The notes: generated by a model not told the origin, from the letters alone. A DNA stretch of 8,990 nucleotides from Chthoniobacterales bacterium (GCA_025980625.1 JAICXG010000108.1:1-8990); one strand, 5' to 3'. Counted from the stretch's first letter, positions 1 to 6,086 are shown. Numbers and translations are program-made.

Positions 1-1
1 C

Positions 2-334
2 GGCATCGGCGGGCTTTCCCTCAATGGTTTCCCTTTTCGACGCGACAGCGGGGTCGCCATTCTCGGGCTTGATTCTTCGGGCGAACCGGCGCTCACCTGG
101 GCGACGGGGCCGAATGGAATTCCCGCGCGCAGCGCGCTGCCCGCTCAGCCGGTGGATGAACCTGCGCCGCCACAAGAAGGCCCGCGATCGCAGGAACCGG
201 CCGCGGCTTTTGCCCCGGCCGCGCGCAACACGGTCGATGATGTCCTCGCCGCTGGGCTCGGTCCGGGAACGGAAGCGCTGCACGGATTCGAAGACAACAC
301 CATCGTTTTTAAAATCATTGCCGATCAGTTGTGA
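2..334 (+). CDS. C-terminal part of an unrecognised protein (5' end outside window)
   Basis: The frame starting at base 2 is open from the window edge to a TGA at 332-334, giving 110 residues. I do not recognise the family. The visible part begins with a Gly-rich hydrophobic stretch (GIGGLSLNGF) and passes through a Pro/Glu/Ala-rich low-complexity linker (about residues 48-75). It ends in a short ordered-looking segment with FEDNTIVFKII just before the C-terminus. Third codon positions are strongly G/C, as in the confirmed genes here, which supports real coding. The gene converges on the MacB-like permease gene, with 29 bases between the two stop codons. An internal ATG at 152 could be mistaken for a start, but the frame is open well upstream of it. 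No function is proposed. Confidence 0.55.
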   Translation, partial: GIGGLSLNGFPFRRDSGVAILGLDSSGEPALTWATGPNGIPARSALPAQPVDEPAPPQEGPRSQEPAAAFAPAARNTVDDVLAAGLGPGTEALHGFEDNTIVFKIIADQL

Positions 335-352
335 CTGGCCATCGCCGGCCAG
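335..352. terminator. Small hairpin between convergent genes
   Basis: CTGGCC (335-340) and GGCCAG (347-352) form a 6-bp stem with a 6-base loop in the short gap between the convergent stop codons at 334 and 364. No T-run follows on either strand, so it is at best a weak or factor-assisted bidirectional terminator. Confidence 0.25.
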
Positions 353-363
353 GCGCGCCGTCC

Positions 364-1581
364 CTATTCGTAACGTAATGCCTCGATCGGATCGAGCCGT
401 GCCGCTTCCCGGGCCGGATAGAAACCGAAGAAAATCCCAACCGCCGCACTGAAAAGAAACGCCACCACGATCGAGCTGATCGAGATGAGCGTCGGCCAGT
501 GCGCCAGGGCGGAGAGCAACTGCGAAGCGGTCAGCCCAACGACAATCCCGATGATGCCACCGATGGAACTGAGCGTGACCGCTTCGATAAGAAATTGCGT
601 GAGAATGTCGCGGCCATGCGCGCCGACCGCGAGCCGCACGCCGATCTCGCGCGTCCGCTCGGTCACGCTCACAAGCATGATATTCATGATCCCGATGCCG
701 CCCACGACTAACGAGACACTGGCGATCGCGCCTAACAACAGCGTCATGACGCGCGAGGTCGAGGTGGCCGCTTCCGCGATCTCCTCTTGATTGCGAACCG
801 TGAAATCGTCGTCGCGCCCGGGACGAATGTTATGCCGCTGCCGCAGCAGCTCGGTGATTTGTTGCTGGGCCGGCGCAAGGTCGTTAGGCGAAGAAACCTG
901 CACGTTGATCCCGCGCAAAGTCGTGCCGCCGATCACCCGTTTCATCGCGCTCGTGTAAGGCATGATCACGATGTCGTCCTGATCCGTCCCCTGCGGGCTG
1001 AGCCCTTTCGGCGTCAGGACTCCGGTGACGAGAAAAGGCACTCCTTTAATCCGCAAAACCTGGCCAACTGGACTTTCCGAGCCAAAGACCTGGGTCGCAG
1101 TCGTGCGGCCAATCACGCAAACCTTGTTCGCGCTCCGCACATCCTGCGGTGTAAAAATCGCGCCGTCACTGAGTGGCCATTGCCGGATGTCGAAATACTC
1201 CGGCGACTCTCCGTAAATCCGAGTAAACCAATTCTGGTTGCCCGCCGAGACCTGGCTGGTGGAAACCACTTCGTCGCTCACCGCCGTCACTCCCGGCACT
1301 TCCCGGCGGATTGCATCGGCGTCTTCAATCTTCAGCGTCCCCGCACTGCCCCAGCCAGTGCGGATGCCGCTTGAAGTGACGCTGCCGGAAAAAATCAGAA
1401 TCACGTTTTCGCCCAGGCTGGCGATCTGTTGCTCGACCTGCGCCTTGGCTCCGTTGCCGATACTCACCATCGCAATCACCGCGCCGACGCCGATGATGAT
1501 CCCGAGCGCAGTCAGGACTGAGCGCATCTTGTTCCGGCGCAAGGCCCGCCCGGCGATTTTAAAGCTGGATTCGAATCTCAT
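364..1581 (-). CDS. MacB-type ABC transporter permease (MacB_PCD/FtsX)
   Basis: This is the 405-residue membrane subunit of a MacB/LolCDE-type (type VII, mechanotransmission) ABC transporter in the inner membrane. It has the four-helix plan of the family. TM1 is at about residues 20-42 after the basic start MRFESSFKIAGRALRRNKMR. A large MacB_PCD periplasmic domain follows at about 45-275. The C-terminal FtsX domain has helices near 278-303, 330-352 and 365-388. Family hallmarks are SVTERTREIGVRLAVGA (305-321) and the C-terminal FYPAREAARLDPIEALRYE (387-405). E. coli MacB fuses the ATPase to this part, whereas here the ATPase is the separate gene immediately upstream, 63 bases away. The ATG at 1581 gives the expected N-terminus, and a GAGG lies 12 bases upstream (1594-1597). 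It is the last gene of the operon. Substrate specificity cannot be read from the sequence. Confidence 0.93.
   Translation of the reverse strand: MRFESSFKIAGRALRRNKMRSVLTALGIIIGVGAVIAMVSIGNGAKAQVEQQIASLGENVILIFSGSVTSSGIRTGWGSAGTLKIEDADAIRREVPGVTAVSDEVVSTSQVSAGNQNWFTRIYGESPEYFDIRQWPLSDGAIFTPQDVRSANKVCVIGRTTATQVFGSESPVGQVLRIKGVPFLVTGVLTPKGLSPQGTDQDDIVIMPYTSAMKRVIGGTTLRGINVQVSSPNDLAPAQQQITELLRQRHNIRPGRDDDFTVRNQEEIAEAATSTSRVMTLLLGAIASVSLVVGGIGIMNIMLVSVTERTREIGVRLAVGAHGRDILTQFLIEAVTLSSIGGIIGIVVGLTASQLLSALAHWPTLISISSIVVAFLFSAAVGIFFGFYPAREAARLDPIEALRYE
881..890 (+). repeat. TCGTTAGGCG motif, copy 1
   Basis: Exact 10-mer inside the permease gene, on the strand opposite to it. The gene reads it as Ser-Pro-Asn-Asp (residues 231-234) in the periplasmic domain. 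Confidence 0.75.
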
Positions 1582-1644
1582 CGTGTTAAAAAACCTCGTT
1601 CTAAAAACCGCGCGCAGTCCGGAGAACGGGGGCCCGCGAGAGCA

Positions 1645-2376
1645 TCAGGTTTGATTTGACTGCGCGAGGAACCGATGCGCCACCGGCTCGTCGCTCTGCA
1701 CTGTTCCGTCGCGCATCAGGATGTTGCGTTTCGCGCAGGTAGCGATGTCGGCCTCATGCGTCACCATCACGATCGTGATGCCGCGGTCGTTGAGCTGCTG
1801 GAAAATTCCCATGATCTCGGCGCTCGTGCGGCTGTCGAGATTGCCGGTGGGTTCGTCGGCCAGAATCACTTCCGGGTCATTGATGAGGGCGCGCGCGATC
1901 GCGACCCGCTGCTGCTGGCCGCCGGAAAGTTGGCTTGGATGATGATCCTCCCGTCCGGCGAGGCCAACCGTCGCGAGGACTTTGCGCGCCTTCTCCTCCA
2001 GTTCTGCGCTCGTTAGGCGTTGCCTTCCGTAGAGCAGTGGCAGCTCGATGTTCTCAAGCGCCGAAGTGCGCGGGAGGAGGTTGAAGCTTTGGAAAACGAA
2101 ACCGAGCTTCTGATTGCGGATGTCGGCAAGCTGATCGCGATCAAGTCCCGAGACATCTTCGCCATCGAGCAGGTAACGGCCGGAAGTCGGCCGGTCGAGA
2201 CAACCAAGCAGATTCATGAGGGTCGATTTGCCCGAGCCGCTCGAGCCCATGATGGCGACGAATTCGCCGCGCGCGATCCCGAGCGAGACGCCGCGGACGG
2301 CGCGCACCTCCACCTCGCCAGTGTGATAGGTCTTGTGCACCTCCTCCAGACTAACGACGGCGTGGTTCGCGGCCAT
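1645..2376 (-). CDS. MacB/LolD-type ABC transporter ATP-binding protein
   Basis: This 243-residue cytoplasmic ATPase is predicted to power the permease encoded just downstream. All nucleotide-binding motifs are intact: Walker A GSSGSGKS (44-51), Q-loop Gln96 in FVFQSFNL, signature LSGGQQQR (150-157), Walker B VILADEP (170-176) with catalytic Glu175, D-loop NLDS (179-182) and H-loop His207 in MVTHE. The segment GCLDRPTSGRYLLDGEDV is typical of the MacB/LolD/FtsE branch. The length fits a stand-alone subunit. The start at 2376 is 9 bases after the adaptor's stop codon, and there is no clear Shine-Dalgarno, so translation is probably coupled to the gene upstream. The family is certain. Efflux rather than lipoprotein release is inferred from the adaptor gene in the same operon. 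Confidence 0.95.
   Translation of the reverse strand: MAANHAVVSLEEVHKTYHTGEVEVRAVRGVSLGIARGEFVAIMGSSGSGKSTLMNLLGCLDRPTSGRYLLDGEDVSGLDRDQLADIRNQKLGFVFQSFNLLPRTSALENIELPLLYGRQRLTSAELEEKARKVLATVGLAGREDHHPSQLSGGQQQRVAIARALINDPEVILADEPTGNLDSRTSAEIMGIFQQLNDRGITIVMVTHEADIATCAKRNILMRDGTVQSDEPVAHRFLAQSNQT
2010..2019 (+). repeat. TCGTTAGGCG motif, copy 2
   Basis: Exact 10-mer inside the ATPase gene, on the opposite strand. The gene reads it in another phase as Arg-Leu-Thr (residues 120-122). Confidence 0.75.
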
Positions 2377-2385
2377 GTTTGTCTG

Positions 2386-3555
2386 CTAGAAACGGCGGCC
2401 ACCGCCGGCGATCGGGTTGTTCGATCGTTGCGCGGCCGTCGTTTCCTTGCCGATCATGGCGGTGATGACACCGTCGCCTTGCTTCAGCCCATCGAGCACT
2501 TCCGTGAAAATGCCGTCACTAATCCCGGTCTTGATCTGCACCGGGGCTGGCTTGGAGCCACGCACTAGGTAAACTGTGCGCCCCGTTTGCTGCTCGCCTG
2601 GTTTGCTCCGGCTGCGCCCGCCTAACGACACCGCCGGGGCGGCGTTCGGCGGCCGGAAACGCAAGGCGGCATTGCTCAGCTTCAAGACGTTGTCGCGATG
2701 CGCGCCGATGATCGAGACGTTGGCGGTCATGCCCGGTTTCAGTTTCAGGTCGGCGTTGTTGACCGAAATGACGGTGTCGTAGGTAACGACGTTCTGCACC
2801 GTCGTCGGCGCGTTGCGCACCTGCGTGACTGCGCCGTGAAAGGTGCGGCGCGGAAAAGCGTCGACTGTGAAATCAACCTTCTGTCCAACGTCGACTCCGC
2901 CGATGTCCGCTTCCGCGACGGCCGCATCGATCTGCATTTTCGTCAGATCATTTGCGATTGTAAAAATGACCGGCGCGCTCAAACTGGCGGCAACGGTCTG
3001 CCCGACATCGACGCTGCGCGAGATAACGATGCCATCGATCGGCGAGGTGATTGTGCAGTGTTCGAGATCGACCTTCGCCTTTTGCAGCGCGCCCTGCTTG
3101 ATCTTGACCTGCGCCTCTGCCTGATGTAGCGCCGCGTTCGCCTGGTCGAGCTCGGACTGCGACGAATTCTGTTTCGCGACCAGCTCGACCATCCGCTTTT
3201 GCGTCACCTGCGCGAGCTCGAGCGCAGCTTTCGCGTTGTCGAGATCGCCCTGTGCCTGCAGGACGGCGGCTTGGAAAACCGCCGGGTCAATCTCCGCCAC
3301 GACCTGACCCGCTTTTACGGGTGAATTAAAATCGACGAAAAGTTTCTGGATGTTTCCGGAGATCTGGCTGCCCACCTGCACGTTCACGACCGGGTTGAGC
3401 GTGCCCGTGGCGGTGACCGCTTCGGTGATCGCGCCGCGCGTGACAGTGCTGGTCTGGTACTCGCTCGCGCCGCCGTTGCTGCAACGAGCGAGGACAAAAA
3501 TTGCCAGCAGAAGAAGCACGATCGCGCCGCCAATTTGGAAGACTCGTTTCATCAT
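2386..3555 (-). CDS. MacA-like periplasmic adaptor (HlyD/RND-MFP family)
   Basis: This 389-residue membrane-fusion protein would link the inner-membrane MacB-type pair to an outer-membrane TolC-like channel. Residues 8-24 form an N-terminal membrane anchor. LARC at 22-25 resembles a lipobox, but Arg before Cys25 makes lipidation unlikely. The first lipoyl half follows (about 58-90, VGSQISGNIQKLFVDFNSPV). Next are a coiled-coil hairpin rich in Ala, Gln and Lys (about 92-165), the second lipoyl half (TITSPIDGIVISRSVDVGQ, 168-186), a beta-barrel (about 205-285) and a membrane-proximal C-terminal domain (about 290-370). A flexible Pro/Arg/Ser insertion lies at about 300-325. It is the first gene of the operon. 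The start is one of two adjacent ATGs (3553-3555 or 3550-3552), with no convincing Shine-Dalgarno for either. The outer-membrane partner is not in this window. Confidence 0.93.
   Translation of the reverse strand: MMKRVFQIGGAIVLLLLAIFVLARCSNGGASEYQTSTVTRGAITEAVTATGTLNPVVNVQVGSQISGNIQKLFVDFNSPVKAGQVVAEIDPAVFQAAVLQAQGDLDNAKAALELAQVTQKRMVELVAKQNSSQSELDQANAALHQAEAQVKIKQGALQKAKVDLEHCTITSPIDGIVISRSVDVGQTVAASLSAPVIFTIANDLTKMQIDAAVAEADIGGVDVGQKVDFTVDAFPRRTFHGAVTQVRNAPTTVQNVVTYDTVISVNNADLKLKPGMTANVSIIGAHRDNVLKLSNAALRFRPPNAAPAVSLGGRSRSKPGEQQTGRTVYLVRGSKPAPVQIKTGISDGIFTEVLDGLKQGDGVITAMIGKETTAAQRSNNPIAGGGRRF
2619..2628 (-). repeat. TCGTTAGGCG motif, copy 3
   Basis: Exact 10-mer inside the MacA-like gene, on the coding strand, read as Ser-Leu-Gly (residues 310-312) within the flexible insertion. 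Confidence 0.75.
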
Positions 3556-3628
3556 GAAAAAAGCCGACGACGCTGCGCCGTCAGCTATCCTTTAGACCGG
3601 CCGGAGCCGAATTAGTTACAACAAAAGA
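3556..3628. promoter_or_regulatory. Divergent intergenic region between efflux operon and ABC-2 permease
   Basis: These 73 bases separate two divergently transcribed genes, so they should hold promoters for both. They contain the palindrome CCGGCCGG (3597-3604). The side facing the permease is A/T-richer (ATTAGTTACAACAAAAGA), ending in a weak purine-rich site directly before its ATG. I could not assign -35/-10 boxes with confidence. The identification rests on position, not on motifs. Confidence 0.35.
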
Positions 3629-4423
3629 ATGCGCCGCTACCTGGAAATTTACTCGATCATGCTGCGCAACTCGCTCATCCGCGAGATGAACTTCAAGGCG
3701 AACTTCATTCTCTGGATGCTGGTGGAGGTGCTCTGGTTTTGCGGCCAGATTCTTTTCTTCAGTATCATCTTTGGGCAGGTCGACCAGATCGGCGACTGGA
3801 CGAAATGGGAAGTGGTGCTCCTCGTCGGCACGCACCAGATCATCGCGCAGCTCTTTCAGGCATTCTTCTTCGTTAACGTTGCGAACGTGCCCGAGTTGGT
3901 GCGCACAGGGAAGCTCGATTCGCTGCTCGTCCTGCCGATCGACAGCCAGTTCGCGGTCTCAACAAAACAGTTCGGCCTCGACAGCGTCATCAATGCGCTG
4001 ATCGGCGCGGTCGTGGTCGTCTTTTCGCTCCACCAATTGCATGTCGTGCCCGGGCTGTGGGCGGTCCTGCTGTATCTCATTGCGATCGGATTCGGGATTG
4101 CGATCCACTATTCCATCATGCTCACACTCGCCGCGGTCAGTTTCTGGATCGTTAGGGCGCAGGGATTGGTCTATGGCTATTTCAACTTTCTCAACATCGC
4201 CCGCTATCCCGATGTGATTTTTCCGCGGCTTTTTCGGCTCGTCTTTGGCTGGTTCATCCCGGTCGTGATCGTGGCCAACATCCCGGCGCGTCTCCTCATC
4301 AAATCGTTAGGCCAGCCCAGCTGGCTGATGTTTCATCTCGTCGTCGCCGGCTCGATCGCGACCCTCATGAGCCGCGGCTTTTGGCGCTGGGCGGTGCAGC
4401 ATTATTCCAGTGCCAGCTCCTAG
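3629..4423 (+). CDS. ABC-2 type permease, ABC2_membrane_6 (DUF990) family
   Basis: This 264-residue integral membrane protein has six likely transmembrane segments (about 26-48, 61-85, 119-136, 144-172, 199-218, 232-248). Characteristic features of the ABC2_membrane_6/DUF990 family are the basic amphipathic start MRRYLEIYSIMLRNSLIREM, the conserved segment VRTGKLDSLLVLPIDSQF (91-108) and ARYPDVIF (191-198) before the penultimate helix. The length is usual for the family. Members normally sit beside a second permease and a DrrA/NatA-like ATPase. Neither is next to this gene: upstream is the divergent MacA-like gene and downstream a DksA-like gene. It may pair with an ATPase encoded elsewhere. 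The ATG at 3629 matches the family N-terminus, although no good Shine-Dalgarno precedes it. The substrate is unknown. Confidence 0.88.
   Translation: MRRYLEIYSIMLRNSLIREMNFKANFILWMLVEVLWFCGQILFFSIIFGQVDQIGDWTKWEVVLLVGTHQIIAQLFQAFFFVNVANVPELVRTGKLDSLLVLPIDSQFAVSTKQFGLDSVINALIGAVVVVFSLHQLHVVPGLWAVLLYLIAIGFGIAIHYSIMLTLAAVSFWIVRAQGLVYGYFNFLNIARYPDVIFPRLFRLVFGWFIPVVIVANIPARLLIKSLGQPSWLMFHLVVAGSIATLMSRGFWRWAVQHYSSASS
4304..4312 (+). repeat. TCGTTAGGC motif, copy 4 (9-mer)
   Basis: Exact 9-mer followed by C instead of G, in the ABC-2 permease gene on its coding strand, read as Ser-Leu-Gly (residues 226-228). A near copy, TCGTTAGGGC, lies 155 bases upstream at 4149-4158 in a different phase. Confidence 0.7.
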
Positions 4424-4481
4424 GCGCAGATGCCCGGGCAAATAGGTAAATTGCTACTGCTCGAATTGGCACCGAAACCGC

Positions 4482-4510
4482 TTGCGCAAAAATTTTATCG
4501 CTCTTAATTA
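4482..4510 (+). promoter_or_regulatory. Putative sigma70-type promoter for the DksA-like/rpmG/rpsR cluster
   Basis: TTGCGC (4482-4487) and TAATTA (4505-4510) are separated by 17 bases, with an A/T-rich spacer. They lie in the A/T-rich part of the 137-base gap before the DksA-like gene. The -10 box overlaps the perfect palindrome CTTAATTAAG (4503-4512), which could be a repressor site. Transcription would begin near 4517, leaving a leader of about 44 bases. This is read by eye from consensus only. Confidence 0.4.
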
Positions 4511-4512
4511 AG

Positions 4513-4549
4513 CCTCCCCAAATCCGGAAAGATGGGGAAGGCGCTTCCC
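4513..4549 (+). other. Two overlapping stem-loops in the leader of the DksA-like gene
   Basis: CCTCCCC (4513-4519) can pair with GGGGAAGG (4534-4541) through 7 bp with one bulged A. Alternatively GGGAAG (4535-4540) pairs with CTTCCC (4544-4549) around a GCG loop. The two share bases and cannot form together. The second ends 11 bases before the ATG at 4561, and the gap between them lacks a Shine-Dalgarno. If transcription starts near 4517, most of the first stem's left arm is missing from the RNA and only the second stem matters. Confidence 0.35.
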
Positions 4550-4560
4550 GAAATCAATTT

Positions 4561-5268
4561 ATGGCTCGTTCATCGAAAAAATCTCCTGCCAAGGCCGCGA
4601 AGAAAAAAGCGGTCAGCAAGCAGACTGCGCCGCGGAAGAAAGCGGCTCGGAAAACCGCTGCTGCCCCGGTTCAGCGGAAATCGAGCAAGCGCGCTCCCGC
4701 CCCGATCCGTTCAGCCAATGGCAAAGCCAAAAAGTCAGTCGCGAAAACGAGCGAGACGCTGACCATCATCGGCAATCACGCCACGTCCAGGGGACGGCGA
4801 CTCGATCCATTCATCAAAAAACAAAAAGAAAAACTGCTTCAGCTCCGCGATGCGATGGTCGATTCCATGACCGGCGTAGCGCAGGACACGCTGCGCGCGC
4901 GGGCCGAAGGGAGCGAAGCGAGTGCCTTTGGAATGCATCAGGCTGATGCCGGGAGCGACGCTTACGATCGCGATTTCGCGCTCAGCCTTTTGTCTCAGGA
5001 ACAGGACGCGCTTTATGAGATCGATGAAGCTTTGAAGCGGATCGATCTCGGCACCTACGGCAAATGCGAAATGTCGGGTAAGCCGATCTCGCGCGCCCGG
5101 CTCGAGGCGATTCCGTTCGCCCGCTTCACGGTCGAATGCCAGTCGCAGCTCGAGAAACAGAGCAAGGCTTCACGCGTTCGGCAGTCAGTTACTTCGCTCT
5201 TCGGTCTGACGGACGATGAAGCGCGCGAGGGCGAAGAAGAGGAACCGGTCGCAGAGACCAAGGAATAA
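4561..5268 (+). CDS. DksA/TraR-family regulator with H1-like basic tail and degenerate zinc finger
   Basis: This 235-residue protein has three parts. Residues 1-65 are a Lys/Ala/Pro/Arg-rich tail resembling histone H1 or bacterial H1-like proteins, suited to non-specific nucleic-acid binding. Residues 80-165 are helical, with the acidic coiled-coil tip region around ADAGSDAYDRDFAL (128-141) typical of DksA/TraR relatives, which enter the RNA polymerase secondary channel. Residues 166-195 are the C4-finger segment YGKCEMSGKPI...ARLEAIPFARFTVECQ. Only two of the four zinc ligands remain: C169-x2-S172-x17-T190-x2-C193. Pseudomonas DksA2, a zinc-independent DksA, also keeps only two of the four. 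The C-terminus (216-235) is acidic. It is the first gene of a cluster with rpmG and rpsR, whose start lies 5 bases past this stop. No Shine-Dalgarno is visible at the ATG. Family placement is firm; the regulatory effect is inferred. Confidence 0.88.
   Translation: MARSSKKSPAKAAKKKAVSKQTAPRKKAARKTAAAPVQRKSSKRAPAPIRSANGKAKKSVAKTSETLTIIGNHATSRGRRLDPFIKKQKEKLLQLRDAMVDSMTGVAQDTLRARAEGSEASAFGMHQADAGSDAYDRDFALSLLSQEQDALYEIDEALKRIDLGTYGKCEMSGKPISRARLEAIPFARFTVECQSQLEKQSKASRVRQSVTSLFGLTDDEAREGEEEEPVAETKE
5260..5264 (+). promoter_or_regulatory. Ribosome binding site of rpmG
   Basis: AAGGA lies 9 bases before the ATG at 5274 and inside the last codons of the DksA-like gene. It supports this start for a gene of only 57 codons and suggests coupled translation. 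Confidence 0.65.
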
Positions 5269-5273
5269 CGAAC

Positions 5274-5447
5274 ATGCCCCAGGAAATCATCACACTGGAA
5301 TGCACCGAAGCGAAAGCCGCCGGCGCTCCCGTCTCCCGTTACATGACAACGCGGAATAAGAAGAGTCCGCGCACTCCGAACCGGCTGGAGAAAAAGAAAT
5401 ACAATCCATTTTTAAAGCGGCACACCCTGCACCGCGAGACCAGGTAA
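5274..5447 (+). CDS. rpmG: 50S ribosomal protein L33, cysteine-depleted form
   Basis: This 57-residue protein of the large ribosomal subunit is recognised from SRYMTTRNKK (21-30), RLEKKKYNPF (37-46) and the C-terminal KRHTLHRETR (48-57), which match the L33 pattern of a TTxNK strand and LxLxKxxP...HxxxxE end. Its length is normal. The sequence looks like a zinc-binding (C+) L33 that lost its ligands. The first Cys pair is C10-T-E-A13, where C+ proteins have CxxC, and the second is N44-P-F-L47, where they have CPFC. It follows the DksA-like gene after 5 bases and precedes rpsR by one base (TAAGATG), so the three are very likely co-transcribed. Only one cysteine remains, so tetrahedral zinc binding is not expected. 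Confidence 0.92.
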   Translation: MPQEIITLECTEAKAAGAPVSRYMTTRNKKSPRTPNRLEKKKYNPFLKRHTLHRETR

Positions 5448-5448
5448 G

Positions 5449-5688
5449 ATGCAACCCAAAACCGCCAAACGCCGTTCTGCCTTTCGCCGGGCCAATCGTA
5501 CCATGCCGCGCCGCCGCATCGACATCGCGGCCGAAGCGATCGATTACAAGAATCCCGATCTGCTGAAAAAATTCGTGACCGAGAGCGGGAAAATTCTTCC
5601 TCGGCGCGTGACCGGGATGCCGGCGCACATGCATCGCAAAATCACGCGCGAGATCAAGCGCAGTCGGTCCGTCTTGTTGATGAAGTAG
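5449..5688 (+). CDS. rpsR: 30S ribosomal protein S18, cysteine-free form
   Basis: This 79-residue small-subunit protein is identified by IDYKNPDLLKKFVTESGKIL (31-50), RRVTG (52-56) and the basic C-terminal helix HRKITREIKRSRSVLLM. The N-terminal 24 residues are unusually Arg/Lys-rich. It contains no cysteine. The CxxC that C+ S18 proteins carry just before IDYK is here RIDIAAEA, so this is a C- (zinc-independent) type. The start codon lies one base after the rpmG stop. The AGG at the end of rpmG (5442-5444) is the only Shine-Dalgarno-like site. In many bacteria rpsR sits with rpsF, ssb and rplI. A pairing with rpmG is known from the alternative ribosomal protein loci of actinobacteria. Whether the genome has a second rpsR cannot be seen here. 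Confidence 0.95.
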   Translation: MQPKTAKRRSAFRRANRTMPRRRIDIAAEAIDYKNPDLLKKFVTESGKILPRRVTGMPAHMHRKITREIKRSRSVLLMK

Positions 5689-5709
5689 CGGCGACGAGGC
5701 CGCCGCTTT
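5687..5709 (+). terminator. Putative terminator of the DksA-like/rpmG/rpsR cluster
   Basis: AGCGGCG (5687-5693) and CGCCGCT (5701-5707) form a perfect 7-bp GC-rich stem around a 7-base loop. The stem begins in the rpsR stop codon and is followed by TTTCT. The position is right for intrinsic termination, but the T-tract is short. Confidence 0.5.
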
Positions 5710-6086
5710 CTGGGAGCACACCCTGCTGTGTCGTTGTTGCCGGCTCGCCGGCAACAATTGCGCAGAAGGCGCCACCTCCCCAAACCTTCCAGTGCAAGAG
5801 CGTTCCTGATTTTCCACGCTCCCGATCGTCGTCAGCGCAAGCAGTTTTCTCGCGCCGAGGTAACGAGCAGCGGTCTTTAAACCTTTCCTCAGTCGCGCTT
5901 GCCGCCTGAGAATTCGGCTTCCTCAAGCGTTCTGGAGTTGTGGCCATCTGCTTGCCGGCTCGCCCCGTTGTTCCATCGCCTTTGCGATCGACCGGCAGGT
6001 CAGGTGACCAGACCCGCGCAGAGCGACGTGTCGAGCACCTTTGCGATTGCCGATTCCAGCCAGCCCATTCACGATCCAGCAACAGC
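5710..6086. other. Intergenic region without a convincing gene
   Basis: About 380 bases lie between rpsR and the sigma-factor gene. Open frames exist on both strands, but their translations are Arg/Ser/Thr-rich, match no family I know, and run across the rpsR terminator. The region holds a strong hairpin (5734-5757), a 13-base partial copy of its left half (5952-5964) and two copies of CCTTTGCGAT (5979-5988 and 6038-6047). The promoter of the sigma-FHA-kinase genes should be here, but I could not place its boxes. A small RNA cannot be excluded. Confidence 0.5.
5734..5757. repeat. Perfect inverted repeat, 10-bp stem with CTCG loop
   Basis: The arms TTGTTGCCGG (5734-5743) and CCGGCAACAA (5748-5757) are exact reverse complements around CTCG. 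No T-run follows, so a simple intrinsic terminator is unlikely. The 13 bases 5737-5749 recur exactly at 5952-5964, without the right arm. The perfect small palindrome in intergenic DNA resembles REP-type elements. Whether it recurs elsewhere in the genome is not visible. Confidence 0.6.

Noticed and set aside
24..452. Plus-strand open frame of 142 codons at the left end
   Set aside because: Its translation is Arg/Ser/Pro-rich, it overlaps the end of the permease gene antisense, and a better frame (2-334) covers the same DNA.
2020..2568. Plus-strand open frame of 182 codons
   Set aside because: It is antisense to the intact ATPase and adaptor genes, and long antisense frames are common at this GC content.
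3572..3588. GACG/CGTC pairing in the upstream region of the MacA-like gene
   Set aside because: A four-base stem with a long loop is expected by chance.
4431..4440. Palindrome TGCCCGGGCA just after the ABC-2 permease stop
   Set aside because: The arms leave too small a loop for a stable hairpin and no T-run follows, so it is not a convincing terminator.
5290..5817. Minus-strand open frame of 175 codons
   Set aside because: It lies antisense to rpmG and rpsR, both secure, and crosses the terminator hairpin. The translation resembles no family.
5979..6047. Two copies of CCTTTGCGAT 59 bases apart before the sigma-factor gene
   Set aside because: It was considered as a pair of sigma-factor recognition or regulator sites, but a 10-base match without symmetry or promoter spacing is too weak to claim.
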